A DNA stretch of 64,000 nt from an uncultured Candidatus Melainabacteria bacterium (GCA_934717745.1 CAKUZB010000004.1:1-64000); one strand, 5' to 3'. Numbered from the stretch's first letter, positions 35,010 to 43,865 are shown. Numbers and translations: made by a program. Notes: generated by a model from the sequence alone, not told the origin.

Positions 35010-35870
35010 TTATTCAAAAGAGTTTGTAATGTAGTGCAAATATTCTAATATTTGTGCAAGGTATTCTAAATCTGCATCGCCATTTACAATAATATCGGCA
35101 TCTTTTCTTGTTGGAGTAATGTATTTTTGACCTGCACCAATTAAGTATTCCCAGTGTTTTAAAGCATTTTCAGGGTCTTGGTTTCGTTCAGAAGATGCTC
35201 TTTGCATAAATCTTTTTTTACGAATTGAATCATCTGCTTCGATATAAATTTTTATGTCGAAAATGTCTTTAATTCCTTCAAATAAGGTTGCAGTTCCCTC
35301 GATAATAACGATTTTTTCTGCTTTTACCGGAATCACTTTTGGTACAGAAATGCCAGTCCCGTTAGGTAAGTATCTAGGCGATTTGATGTCATTACCAATA
35401 GATAAATTTTCTAAATCGTCATAAAGCACATCAAGTTGAAAACCTTCTGGAGAGTCGATGTCGTATCCGCTATCACGTAATTTGTCGAAAGAACCGTACT
35501 TTAAAATCAAAGATGAGATGTCTTTAAAATAATTATCTGTACTTAAAATAGATATAGGCATATCTAAATCTTGTGTAATTCTTTGAATTTGTGAGCAAAT
35601 AGTAGATTTTCCGGAAGCAGAAGCCCCTGTTATACCTATTAAAAGACGCTTGTCAGGGTTATTGATCAAGCGTTTTGAAAAATTGGAAATAAAATCGTGG
35701 CTAACTTCCACGATAATTGGCTTTTGATATTTTTTATCAAAAGCGATAAGTTGCTTCAATTTAGTTTGTAAATAGAACGCAAGAAGTTCTCTGCCGCTTT
35801 TTTGTGTTAAGTCCGGCTTTAATAGTTTATCTTTTGATGCTAATTCTTTTGTAAGCAACGGGTATATCAT
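35010..35870 (-). CDS. udk: Uridine kinase-like P-loop kinase
   Basis: 286 residues. Walker A GITGASASGKST near 79-90, STDNYF near 110, and IEGTATLFEGI near 195, as in the uridine kinase/phosphoribulokinase family. A roughly 70-residue N-terminal extension precedes the kinase core. The SSERNQDPENAL stretch may be the lid. Substrate not certain: uridine is the default. Monocistronic. Confidence 0.75.
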   Translation of the reverse strand: MIYPLLTKELASKDKLLKPDLTQKSGRELLAFYLQTKLKQLIAFDKKYQKPIIVEVSHDFISNFSKRLINNPDKRLLIGITGASASGKSTICSQIQRITQDLDMPISILSTDNYFKDISSLILKYGSFDKLRDSGYDIDSPEGFQLDVLYDDLENLSIGNDIKSPRYLPNGTGISVPKVIPVKAEKIVIIEGTATLFEGIKDIFDIKIYIEADDSIRKKRFMQRASSERNQDPENALKHWEYLIGAGQKYITPTRKDADIIVNGDADLEYLAQILEYLHYITNSFE

Positions 35871-35963
35871 ATTTCCATTTATTCTTGTGTAAAATTATTT
35901 ACATAACCATATCTTAAAACAAATATAAAATTTTTGCCAATACTTTTTTAAATTGTTAATAAT

Positions 35964-35992
35964 TTGAAAAAAAAAATAATTTGGTGTAATAT
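35964..35992 (+). promoter_or_regulatory. Promoter of atpD-atpC
   Basis: -35 TTGAAA (35964-35969), 17-base spacer, -10 TAATAT (35987-35992). Confidence 0.6.
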
Positions 35993-36022
35993 TAAATAGA
36001 TTGTATGAATAAAGGAGAATTT

Positions 36023-37426
36023 ATGGAAGTTTTAGCAAAAAACGAGGGGCTAATAACTCAAATTATCGGGCCGGTAATTGACGTGGAGTTTCAACAAGGC
36101 GAATTACCGGATATTTATAATGCTTTAAAAATATACAAAGAAGATGGTTCTTATGTTGTTGCAGAGGTTCAACAAATGTTAGGTTCTAACAGAGTGAGAA
36201 CAGTAGCAATGGCATCTACTGACGGTCTTAAAAGAGGAATGAAAGTAGAAAATACTTATTCACCAATTAAAATTCCGGTTGGTAAACCAATTTTAGGCAG
36301 AATTTTGAATGTAATCGGTGAACCTGTAGATGAACAAGGTCCTATTGAAACTGAAGATTACTTACCAATTCACAGAGAATCACCAAAATTAGTTGACCAA
36401 AATACAAATATTGAAGTTTTAGAAACAGGTATCAAAGCAATTGATTTACTTCAACCATATCAAAAAGGTGGTAAAATTGGTTTGTTTGGCGGTGCCGGTG
36501 TAGGTAAAACTGTACTTATTCAAGAATTAATCCATAATATCGCAATGGCTCATAACGGTGTATCTGTATTTGGCGGTGTAGGAGAAAGAACTCGTGAGGG
36601 TAATGACCTTTGGAATGAGTTTAAAGAATCAGGTGTTCTTGATAAAGTAGGTTTGATATACGGTCAGATGAATGAACCACCGGGAGCAAGAATGAGAGTT
36701 GGTTTGTCGGCTCTTACTGCTGCTGAGTACTTTAGAGATTTTTCAAAACAAGACGTACTGTTATTTATTGATAATATCTTCAGATTTACTCAAGCGGGTT
36801 CAGAAGTATCTGCTTTATTAGGACGTATGCCGTCAGCAGTAGGTTATCAACCAACATTGGCAAATGAAATGGGTGATTTGCAAGAACGTATTACATCAAC
36901 AAAAGATGGTTCAATTACTTCAGTTCAAGCAATTTATGTACCAGCCGATGACTTGACAGACCCTGCTCCTGCAACTACATTCTCACATTTAGATGCATCA
37001 ACAGTATTATCAAGACAAATTGCTTCATTGGGTATTTATCCGGCAGTTGACCCTCTTGCTTCAAATTCAAGAGTTTTAGACCCAAATATTATTGGTGATG
37101 AACATTATGAAACAACAAGAAAAGTATTAGAAATTCTTCAAAAATATAAAGAATTACAAGATATTATCGCAATTTTAGGTATGGACGAATTATCAGAAGA
37201 AGATAAAGAAACAGTAAATAGGGCAAGAAAGATTCAAAGATTTTTATCTCAACCATTCTTTGTTGCTGAACAATTCTCTGGTATTGAGGGTAAATACGTA
37301 AAATTAGAAGATACAATCAAAGGCTTTAAAGAGATTATCGAAGGCAAACATGATAATCTTCCTGAGCAAGCATTTTATATGGTTGGTACAATTGAAGAAG
37401 CCGTAGAAAAAGCAAAAACATTGTAG
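36023..37426 (+). CDS. atpD: ATP synthase F1 subunit beta
   Basis: Catalytic subunit. 467 residues from ATG 36023, chosen because AAAGGAG lies 6 bases before it; an ATG at 36005 precedes the ribosome site. GGAGVGKTVL is the P-loop, GERTREGND and the DELSEED-like segment (GMDELSEEDKETV) are intact. atpC follows 13 bp downstream. Separation of beta-epsilon from the rest of the atp genes (60-64 kb) is the cyanobacterial and plastid arrangement. Confidence 0.98.
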   Translation: MEVLAKNEGLITQIIGPVIDVEFQQGELPDIYNALKIYKEDGSYVVAEVQQMLGSNRVRTVAMASTDGLKRGMKVENTYSPIKIPVGKPILGRILNVIGEPVDEQGPIETEDYLPIHRESPKLVDQNTNIEVLETGIKAIDLLQPYQKGGKIGLFGGAGVGKTVLIQELIHNIAMAHNGVSVFGGVGERTREGNDLWNEFKESGVLDKVGLIYGQMNEPPGARMRVGLSALTAAEYFRDFSKQDVLLFIDNIFRFTQAGSEVSALLGRMPSAVGYQPTLANEMGDLQERITSTKDGSITSVQAIYVPADDLTDPAPATTFSHLDASTVLSRQIASLGIYPAVDPLASNSRVLDPNIIGDEHYETTRKVLEILQKYKELQDIIAILGMDELSEEDKETVNRARKIQRFLSQPFFVAEQFSGIEGKYVKLEDTIKGFKEIIEGKHDNLPEQAFYMVGTIEEAVEKAKTL

Positions 37427-37439
37427 TAAAAGGTAATTT

Positions 37440-37832
37440 ATGCATTTAAAAATAATTACACATGAAAACATAATATTTGATGAAGACGTAAATGAAATTT
37501 ATTTGCGTGGAAAAGATGGCGAATTTGGTATTTTAAAAGGTCATGAACCGATTATGTCTGCATTGGATATTGGTGTAACAAAGATTGTACAGGATAATGA
37601 TACGAAATTATTTACAACAATGGGTGGAATTCTTCAATTTAAAGATGATGAAGCGATATTGTTGACAGATGCCGGCGAATTTGGAGGAGATATAGACGTA
37701 TCTCGGGCAAAAGAGGCTAAAGAAAGAGCGGAAGCCAGATTGGCAGATTCAAGTGCATCTGTAAATGCAAAACGTGCCGAGGCTGCATTAGCAAGAGCAA
37801 TGGTAAGATTGAAAGTTGCATTAAAGAAATAA
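37440..37832 (+). CDS. atpC: ATP synthase F1 subunit epsilon
   Basis: 130 residues: N-terminal beta-sandwich (LKIITHENIIFDEDVNEIYLRG, GEFGILKGHEP) and a C-terminal helix hairpin rich in Ala and Arg. Regulates rotation with the gamma subunit. Cotranscribed with atpD. Confidence 0.96.
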   Translation: MHLKIITHENIIFDEDVNEIYLRGKDGEFGILKGHEPIMSALDIGVTKIVQDNDTKLFTTMGGILQFKDDEAILLTDAGEFGGDIDVSRAKEAKERAEARLADSSASVNAKRAEAALARAMVRLKVALKK

Positions 37833-37841
37833 AATAAACTA

Positions 37842-37870
37842 TTGCAAAAAAAAATATTTTGTAGTAGAAT
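37842..37870 (+). promoter_or_regulatory. Promoter of tRNA-Ser
   Basis: -35 TTGCAA (37842-37847), 17-base A-rich spacer, -10 TAGAAT (37865-37870), 24 bases before the mature tRNA end. Confidence 0.6.
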
Positions 37871-37894
37871 AAATTCATCGGAAGATACTAATCT

Positions 37895-37985
37895 GGAAGA
37901 GTGCCAGAGCGGTTGATCGGAGCGGTCTTGAAAACCGTCGTACGTGACGAGCGTACCGTGGGTTCGAATCCCACCTCTTCCTCCA
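37895..37985 (+). tRNA. tRNA-Ser (anticodon TGA)
   Basis: Acceptor arms GGAAGAG (37895-37901) and CTCTTCC (37975-37981) pair fully, with discriminator T and an encoded CCA. The anticodon loop CTTGAAA gives TGA (37929-37931). A long variable arm (GTACGTGACGAGCGTAC) marks a class II tRNA, and GTGGGTTCGAATCCCAC is the T arm. Total 91 bases. Confidence 0.97.
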
Positions 37986-37989
37986 TTTA

Positions 37990-38017
37990 AGCCACAACGA
38001 AAGTTGTGGCTTTTTTG
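37990..38017 (+). terminator. Terminator of tRNA-Ser
   Basis: AGCCACAAC / GTTGTGGCT stem closed by a GAAA tetraloop, followed by T6. Confidence 0.9.
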
Positions 38018-38047
38018 TTACCTGTTGTAATTTATTGAGTATAACTA

Positions 38048-38086
38048 GACACATAAATTGAGAATGTCTGACACATAAAATGAGAA
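38048..38086. repeat. Tandem IS-end-like repeats
   Basis: Two 17-base copies, GACACATAAATTGAGAA (38048-38064) and GACACATAAAATGAGAA (38070-38086), one mismatch, 22-base period, with TGTCT between them. This layout resembles the repeated terminal sequences of IS21/IS481-type elements. No transposase gene is nearby, so this would be a scar. Confidence 0.4.
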
Positions 38087-38105
38087 ATTTTAATTTTGTC
38101 GTTTT

Positions 38106-38219
38106 TTATGGGAAAATAATTGAATTTCTTGAATAAACAAAACCTTCTTCAAATCTTTTCAAAAGCCAATCTGAATAATATTGAACAGTATCTGTTCTTG
38201 AACCTGTGTTGATTATCAT
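38106..38219 (-). pseudogene. N-terminal remnant of a DUF1848 protein
   Basis: 37 codons from an ATG at 38219: MIINTGSRTDTVQYYSDWLL followed by KRFEEGFVYSRN, then a stop. This matches the start of DUF1848 proteins (M-I-I-S-x-S-R-R-T-D-I ... F-Y ... W ... R). The full family is around 280-330 residues. Homology stops next to the IS-end-like repeats, so the gene was probably cut by insertion and deletion. Confidence 0.6.
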
Positions 38220-38240
38220 TTTATATTTTTATTCCTGATT

Positions 38241-38267
38241 AAAAAGGGGCAATTTTGCCCCTTTTAA
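38241..38267 (-). terminator. Terminator of the cupin gene
   Basis: AAAAGGGGCAA / TTGCCCCTTTT stem; on the minus strand a T run follows. It lies just after the cupin stop. Confidence 0.8.
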
Positions 38268-38269
38268 TT

Positions 38270-38644
38270 TTAGCACAATTCAGCATCGCCAAGTCCAAAT
38301 TGTTCTAAACTATTAGATTTTGCTTGAACACAAATATATTCTATATCTGTTTTTGCTTCCATTGTTCTAACCGCATTTGAAAGAACTTTTACACAACTGC
38401 CTTCTTTTACAACAAGAACTTCTCCATCTAAAGTCATTGTACCTTCACCTTTTAGAAAAATATAAAGTTCTTCATTTTGTTTGTGTTTGTGATTAAAAGG
38501 CAATTTTACTCCGGCAGGCATCACACTAACGGAAACTTCACAACTAGTTAAGCCCAACAAATCATGCAAAAACGCTTTGCCGTTTTCATAATTTTTACCT
38601 ACTTCACTGATTTTTCCGATTTCTTCTTTTTTAAAATTTGTCAT
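38270..38644 (-). CDS. Cupin-domain protein
   Basis: 124 residues, single small beta-barrel cupin. Motif 1: PFNHKHKQNEELYIFLKGEG with His/His/Glu metal ligands. Motif 2 (near 77-95) is less clear, and its usual His is not evident. Function unknown; many such proteins are small-molecule isomerases or binders. The preceding gap contains the operator GTTAGATATCTAAC, also found before the upstream MarR gene, so the two are likely co-regulated. Confidence 0.8.
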   Translation of the reverse strand: MTNFKKEEIGKISEVGKNYENGKAFLHDLLGLTSCEVSVSVMPAGVKLPFNHKHKQNEELYIFLKGEGTMTLDGEVLVVKEGSCVKVLSNAVRTMEAKTDIEYICVQAKSNSLEQFGLGDAELC

Positions 38645-38660
38645 AATGTTTTCTCCTTTC

Positions 38661-38674
38661 GTTAGATATCTAAC
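38661..38674. promoter_or_regulatory. MarR-type operator, copy 1
   Basis: Perfect 14-base palindrome GTTAGATATCTAAC, directly before the cupin ribosome site (AAAGGAG). Identical to the copy at 39117. Confidence 0.65.
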
Positions 38675-38691
38675 TATTGTTGTAAAAATTT

Positions 38692-39102
38692 TTATTTTAG
38701 TACTTTTCTTAAAAGTTTTTCTATTAATTCTGACTCTTCTGAAGATAAATTTTTGTGTAACATTTTATTCAATTCTTCTGAAATTTTTTCAAATATCACT
38801 TTAAAATCTTTACCTTTTTTCGTTAAAACAATATATGTACAACGATTATCTTTATCAGAAGATTCTCTTTTTAAATATCCTAGTTTTTCAAGTTTATCAA
38901 CTAGCACTGTAACCGTTGGTTTTGTTCTATGAATGCAATTTGCAATATCTTTCATCGTCATTTTACTGTTTTTGTAAAGACAAACAAGGATATCACCATG
39001 ACTTGGTACAAGTCCTTCTGCACCATTGTTTTTTAATTCTTCAATAATAAAACGATTACCTTTTTCTTGAATTTTTGATACTAAAGATAACATTTCTTTC
39101 AT
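38692..39102 (-). CDS. MarR-family transcriptional regulator
   Basis: 136 residues, winged helix: ILVCLYKNSKMTMKDIANCIHRTKPTVTVLVDKLEKLGYL is the helix-turn-helix and RESSDKDNRCTYIVLTKKG the wing with the conserved D-x-R. Binds DNA as a dimer, often releasing on small ligands. The palindromes before this gene and before the cupin gene fit autoregulation plus control of the cupin gene. Confidence 0.9.
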   Translation of the reverse strand: MKEMLSLVSKIQEKGNRFIIEELKNNGAEGLVPSHGDILVCLYKNSKMTMKDIANCIHRTKPTVTVLVDKLEKLGYLKRESSDKDNRCTYIVLTKKGKDFKVIFEKISEELNKMLHKNLSSEESELIEKLLRKVLK

Positions 39103-39110
39103 ATAATTAT

Positions 39111-39138
39111 ATTATAGTTAGATATCTAACTTTGTCAA
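39111..39138 (-). promoter_or_regulatory. Promoter of the MarR gene with operator inside the spacer
   Basis: Minus strand: -35 TTGACA (39133-39138), 16-base spacer, -10 TATAAT (39111-39116). The palindrome GTTAGATATCTAAC (39117-39130) fills the spacer, so bound repressor would block RNA polymerase. From 39139 to 39665 I see no supportable gene: there is a GTTGGGCA/TGCCCAAC hairpin (39302-39321) and a possible promoter TTGCCT-N17-TATAAC (39428-39456). Confidence 0.75.
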
Positions 39139-39665
39139 GGAGTTTTTCATTTTTATTTGAACATTACATTTTTTTAGACATGAATGTGGCAATAAACCCC
39201 AATAATACTAACCATTTTTCTAATAACTTACCTTTACATATTTATAAATCTATTCTTTTCTTTATATTTAAAGTCCAATTTGAAAATTGTATTTAAAAAT
39301 TCAGTTGGGCATACTTGCCCAACACTAAAAGGTTTCGTCGGTAGGAAGTAAATTGATTATCAAATTTCAAATTGGATTTTTTCCGGACTTTGAAAATGAA
39401 AAAATTTCTCTATTATTTTAATAAAATTTGCCTCATATACCTATAAATACTATAACTAAGCAAAATACATAGATGAATTTTGATATTTGAGTATGGAAAA
39501 TACCTATAAAATTAGTATAAATTTTTTCAATATTTCATTATTTATAGGCTCATTAAAAAATGTTATCAACTTTTCTATATATTTTTTATCAAGATGTCGT
39601 ATTAGAGATAAAGAATTTCGGTTCCTCATTAATACTAGGAAAATCTTCTACCCGTATAAACCTTA

Positions 39666-39694
39666 TTGACAATGTTTACCTATCAATATAAACT
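39666..39694 (+). promoter_or_regulatory. Promoter of the TolC-like gene
   Basis: -35 TTGACA (39666-39671), 17-base spacer, -10 TAAACT (39689-39694). The ATG is 23 bases on, with TGAGG between. Confidence 0.6.
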
Positions 39695-39717
39695 AATACT
39701 GTTGAGGATAATGTTAG

Positions 39718-41001
39718 ATGCTAAGTATACAAAGAAAAATATTTTTTTTTATAATTTGCATTCAATTTTCTATACAAACCTGTTGTGCTATTGTTGAAGA
39801 TACTAATGCAAATATTACTTTAAATTTGAAATCTATAACCTTGAGTAAAGCAATAGAATTAGGAGTTTTAAATAATCCAACATTAAAAGCGGCTCGAGCA
39901 AAATTAGGGATTAGTGATGCTCAAATTTTACAAGCGGGGTTGCTTTCTAATCCTAATATAATTTCAGATAATGGTTTTGCGGAAGATACTTTTCGTGTTG
40001 GTATTGAACAGACTATAGAACTTGGCAATAAGCGTTCTCGCAGAATTAAATTAGCAAAAATGCAAAAAGAAGTTGTTCAGCAAGAAATTATAACTACGTT
40101 GCTTGACGTTCGCTCAAAGGTTCGTTCTTCATATATTCAAACATACAATGCTCAACAAAAACTTCTAGCCTCTAGAGAAATTTTAGAAACAATAACCAAC
40201 TTAGAAGAAATTGCAAAAGAACGAGAAAAAAAGGGAAATGTAGAAAATTTAGATATTTTACAAGCCGAAATAACTGTGATAAATGCAAAAAATAATATTC
40301 AATCTGCTAAACTTGAATTAAATGAGGCATTTAACTCTTTATCAGCAAACATTGGAAAACATTTAAATAGAACTATTGTACTAACTCCACCAGATTTGAT
40401 GAAAGAATTTAATATTTCAACATCAATGGTCGAAAATGACAAAACCTTAAATACTTTAATTGAATATGCGTATGCAAATCGTCCTGAAATTAAAGTAATA
40501 GAAAAAAATATTGAAGTTCAAAATCAAAAGTTAAAACTTGCACATTCAAATATAGTACCAGATTTAAAAATGTCTGTTGGTGCCGATTTTGTTACTGGAG
40601 ATACAAAAAGAAAGAGCACATTTGTAATGGGGACATTAGGTCTGCCTATTTTTAATCGTCAACAAGGTGTTATAAAGGAAGTTAAGGCTCAAAAGTTAGT
40701 ATATGAAAATGATTTAGATGCAATAAAAATAAAAATAGAACAAGAGGTTAAAAATGCGTATTTCGGTGTAATTGCAAATGCGAAATCATTAAATATTTAC
40801 GAAAAAGAATTAATTCCTCAATCTAAAAAGATTGTAAAAAAATCTGAAATAAATTTTAAAGAAGGAAAAAGTAATATATTAATACCTATAAATTCTCAAG
40901 AAGCATATATAAATACGCAATATAGATATATTCAGACACTAACTCAATATGAACAGTCTGTAAGTGATTTAGAAAGAGCAATTGGTCTATACCATAAATA
41001 A
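39718..41001 (+). CDS. TolC/CzcC-type outer membrane efflux protein
   Basis: 427 residues with a signal sequence (KIFFFIICIQFSIQTCCA), possibly a lipoprotein if the Cys pair is used. Two OEP repeats follow, each with long coiled helices (SKAIELGVLNNPTLKAAR, then IEYAYANRPEIKVIEKNI). EQTIELGNKRSRR is characteristic of the CzcC/CusC heavy-metal efflux subgroup. It is alone: no membrane-fusion or RND pump gene is adjacent, and it lies in a patch with IS and pseudogene debris. Confidence 0.85.
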   Translation: MLSIQRKIFFFIICIQFSIQTCCAIVEDTNANITLNLKSITLSKAIELGVLNNPTLKAARAKLGISDAQILQAGLLSNPNIISDNGFAEDTFRVGIEQTIELGNKRSRRIKLAKMQKEVVQQEIITTLLDVRSKVRSSYIQTYNAQQKLLASREILETITNLEEIAKEREKKGNVENLDILQAEITVINAKNNIQSAKLELNEAFNSLSANIGKHLNRTIVLTPPDLMKEFNISTSMVENDKTLNTLIEYAYANRPEIKVIEKNIEVQNQKLKLAHSNIVPDLKMSVGADFVTGDTKRKSTFVMGTLGLPIFNRQQGVIKEVKAQKLVYENDLDAIKIKIEQEVKNAYFGVIANAKSLNIYEKELIPQSKKIVKKSEINFKEGKSNILIPINSQEAYINTQYRYIQTLTQYEQSVSDLERAIGLYHK

Positions 41002-41126
41002 ATATTTTCTAATAATCAATTCTTTTAATTTTTAAAATTTTTACTTAATACGTTAAAATAGAGTACCACGAGAAAGTACTTGTGTTATGTTGTATTTGAT
41101 AATTTTAATACCTTAATTTTAAGGGT

Positions 41127-41456
41127 TTAAACCCATTCTTCAAAAAGATTTTTTGTGTAGTCTTGTTTTGTATTTGTGTGGAATTTTGTCATTGCTTCTT
41201 CTAATTTTTCCATAAAATCAGTTTTGTTTTTGCAGTTTTTTAATTCATCTAATGATAAAATTCCATTGCCGTCAGTATCTGCTTGTTTTAATTCGTCAAT
41301 ATTTTGCATTGAATTTTTTGCGTTAATTTTTGCGTCTAATTCTTTATCCTCAGAACAAACAATTAGAGTTTTTCCGTTTTCATCTTTCATTTTTGACAAC
41401 GGCAAAATAATGTAACTTGAGTTATATCCTCTATTAAATTCTATTCCTGATGTCAT
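41127..41456 (-). CDS. Small EF-hand protein
   Basis: 109 residues. DTDGNGILSLDE at 60-71 is a canonical 12-residue calcium loop with ligands at 60, 62, 64 and 71, flanked by helices. No signal peptide. GAGAGG lies before the ATG. The partner is unknown. A similar EF-hand-like loop occurs in the transglycosylase at 12202. Confidence 0.75.
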   Translation of the reverse strand: MTSGIEFNRGYNSSYIILPLSKMKDENGKTLIVCSEDKELDAKINAKNSMQNIDELKQADTDGNGILSLDELKNCKNKTDFMEKLEEAMTKFHTNTKQDYTKNLFEEWV

Positions 41457-41545
41457 GTTCCTCTCCTCTTTTTTTCATTATTTACTAAAAGATTTTATAT
41501 GACATCATGTATTTAATTTAATAATTCAAATGTTTGTTAATAATA

Positions 41546-41845
41546 CTATATTCCTGAAATTAGCATTATTCCTATAATTATAATTGATGAAACAGTAACT
41601 ATTAAAAAAAATTTTATTTTCTTTTGTAATTCTTTTTTTATAATTGGAGAGTTTAGTGGGATTCTTTTTTTTATGAAAATTGCCATTATGACAATATATA
41701 TTAGGAATACCAATATTGTTTTGAGCGTTAAATTATTAATTTGTAACTCTTTATTCATTAAATTATCAAGAGCATATATTAGAGCGAAAAAACTTGCTAA
41801 TATAAACGAACAATTAATTATCATATCTAAAAGAATTTTATTCAT
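41546..41845 (-). CDS. Small membrane protein with three predicted helices
   Basis: 99 residues: hydrophobic stretches at about 7-27, 41-60 and 77-97. No recognised motif. GAAGGAAA precedes the ATG. It ends the same-strand pair beginning with the hemolysin III-like gene, 12 bp apart, so cotranscription is likely. Confidence 0.6.
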   Translation of the reverse strand: MNKILLDMIINCSFILASFFALIYALDNLMNKELQINNLTLKTILVFLIYIVIMAIFIKKRIPLNSPIIKKELQKKIKFFLIVTVSSIIIIGIMLISGI

Positions 41846-41857
41846 ATAAATTTCCTT

Positions 41858-42484
41858 CTACTTTAAAAGCGACATTACTGAAAAATAGTGTAAAATTGCA
41901 CCGCCAAGCACAAACAAGTGCCAAATAGAGTGCATGAATGGTAATTTCTTTAACAAATAAAAGATGCAACCAAACGAGTATACAAGTCCACCTGCAAGCA
42001 TAAGATATACTGAAGTTTGACTATATGCCCACATTCTGCAAATTAAAAATAATGAAACCCAGCCCATTAAAAGGTATAAGCCGGTATTTAAGTATTTGAA
42101 TTTTAAAGTTATGCACGAAAAAACTATTCCCATTGCTGCTAAATACCAAATTACAGCCAGTAATGCTACGGAATGAGGAAATGGTACAACAAGCATTAAT
42201 ATTGGGGTATAAGTCCCTGCGATTAGTAAAAATATTGCAGAGTGGTCAATTTTTCTGAAAACTTTTTTTGCTGTTTCGTTAACCATTGCGTGATAGCAAG
42301 TTGAAGATTGGAATAATAATATTAAAGTTGCACCATAAATTGAAGTAGTTGTTGTTTGTGTTGGAGTTTTTGATGCAACAATCAACAAAACTAACCCATA
42401 AATTGCCATTAATGTTCCTATTGCGTGTGTAAAAGCATTTACGAATTCTTCAATTGGTGAATATTTTTTTTCTTTTTCTTGCAT
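41858..42484 (-). CDS. Hemolysin III / PAQR-family membrane protein
   Basis: 208 residues, seven predicted helices. Conserved family positions are present: EEFVNAFTHAIG near 8-19, SSTCYHA near 58, RKIDHSAIFLLIAGTYTP near 75, and a C-terminal HSIWHLFVLGGAILHY. The invariant His/Asp/Ser form a probable zinc site. Role in bacteria is uncertain (membrane lipid sensing or hydrolysis); haemolysis should not be assumed. AGAGG before the ATG. Confidence 0.88.
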   Translation of the reverse strand: MQEKEKKYSPIEEFVNAFTHAIGTLMAIYGLVLLIVASKTPTQTTTTSIYGATLILLFQSSTCYHAMVNETAKKVFRKIDHSAIFLLIAGTYTPILMLVVPFPHSVALLAVIWYLAAMGIVFSCITLKFKYLNTGLYLLMGWVSLFLICRMWAYSQTSVYLMLAGGLVYSFGCIFYLLKKLPFMHSIWHLFVLGGAILHYFSVMSLLK

Positions 42485-42561
42485 AAAGTACCTCTATGTT
42501 TTTATATTTTATTTTCCTATAAATATTCTAAAAGTTATACCTTTATTACAAAAAATTAAAC

Positions 42562-42602
42562 AAAAAGGCATAAAACTTAAATTAAGTTTTATGCCTTTTT
42601 AC
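42562..42602. terminator. Terminator after fabF (bidirectional)
   Basis: AAAAAGGCATAAAACTT / AAGTTTTATGCCTTTTT, a 17-base perfect stem with a 5-base loop. Confidence 0.9.
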
Positions 42603-42617
42603 TATATTTTTAAAATA

Positions 42618-43865
42618 TTATTCGTATCTTTTGAATACCAAAACTGCGTTACAACCACCGAAACCGAATGAGTTTGTCATAACTTTATCGATTTTGTGTT
42701 CTCTTGCTTTGTTTGGTACATAATCCAGATTTGCAACTTCTTCATCTTGATTTTCCAAGTTGATTGTTGGCGGAACAAGATTATTTAATAATGTTTTTAT
42801 TGAAATAATTGCTTCAACGGCACCTGTTGCACCTAAAGAGTGTCCAATCATTGATTTTGTCGAACTTACTAACAAGTTTTTATTTGTATCTTTGTCGCCA
42901 AAAACTTTTTCAATTGCTTTAGATTCCGCAATATCGCCAATGTGAGTTGATGTTCCGTGCGTATTGATGTAAGAAATTTCGTCTTTAGTAACTCCTGCAT
43001 CTTTCATTGCTAATTGCATTACTCCGATTGCACCTTCACCTTCCAAGTGAGGGCAAACCATGTCGTAAGCGTCGCAATTTTGACCATATCCAATGATTTC
43101 TGCATAAATTTTAGCATTTCTTTTTAATGCGTGTTCTAATTCTTCCATAACTAAAATGCCTGCACCCTCACTCATTACAAAGCCATCTCTGTCTTTATCG
43201 TAAGGTCTTGACGCTTTTTGAGGTTCGTCGTTACGTTTAGATAATGTTCTGGCACAGTTAAATGCTCCAAGTCCTAAATTGCAAATAGCACCCTCAGTAC
43301 CACCGGCGATAAGAACATCTGCTTCTCCATATTGAATTGCTCTGAAGGCATCACCAATTGCGTGTGTACCTGTTGCACAAGCCGAAGTTACACATTTGTT
43401 TAAACCTTTTAGTCCATATTTGATAGCGATTATACCTGATGGCATGTTTGCAATCATCATTGGAACAGTAAATGGAGATGCTTTTCCAAATCCTCTTGAA
43501 AGCATTGTGTTATGTGCGTCTTCAATAACTTCCATTCCGCCTGCACCTGAGCCTACAAGAACACCGATTCTTCTAACATCTTCTTTTTCAAAGTCTAATT
43601 TTGAATCATCTATTGCTTCTTTTGTTGCTGCAACTGCAAATAAAATTTGTTTTGAATATCTTTTTACTTCTTTTGGATTTCCAAGAAAATCTTTGTCGAA
43701 TTCTGGAACTTCTCCACCAATGTTAACAGTATGTTTTTCTAAATCAACTTGAGTAAGAGTTCTAATTGCACTTTTTCCTTCAATCAAGTTTTTCCATAAC
43801 AAATCACAACCAAGTCCGTATGGAGTAACTGCTCCCATACCTGTTATCACTACTCTTTTTTTCAT
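42618..43865 (-). CDS. fabF: 3-oxoacyl-ACP synthase II FabF
   Basis: Chain-elongating condensing enzyme of fatty acid synthesis. 415 residues; catalytic Cys163 in TSACATGTHAI, His in NTHGTSTHIGD and His in KSMIGHSLGATG, plus GFGGCNAVL at the end. AAGG lies before the ATG. No other fab gene is adjacent. Confidence 0.97.
   Translation of the reverse strand: MKKRVVITGMGAVTPYGLGCDLLWKNLIEGKSAIRTLTQVDLEKHTVNIGGEVPEFDKDFLGNPKEVKRYSKQILFAVAATKEAIDDSKLDFEKEDVRRIGVLVGSGAGGMEVIEDAHNTMLSRGFGKASPFTVPMMIANMPSGIIAIKYGLKGLNKCVTSACATGTHAIGDAFRAIQYGEADVLIAGGTEGAICNLGLGAFNCARTLSKRNDEPQKASRPYDKDRDGFVMSEGAGILVMEELEHALKRNAKIYAEIIGYGQNCDAYDMVCPHLEGEGAIGVMQLAMKDAGVTKDEISYINTHGTSTHIGDIAESKAIEKVFGDKDTNKNLLVSSTKSMIGHSLGATGAVEAIISIKTLLNNLVPPTINLENQDEEVANLDYVPNKAREHKIDKVMTNSFGFGGCNAVLVFKRYE

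Noticed and set aside
37895..38086. tRNA-Ser as an attachment site for an integrated element
   Set aside because: I found no repeat of the tRNA 3' end downstream and no integrase, so only the proximity of the IS scar is noted.
39487..39669. 60-codon hydrophobic open frame in the gap before the TolC-like gene
   Set aside because: No ribosome site, poor composition and no recognisable family. Likely chance in AT-rich DNA.
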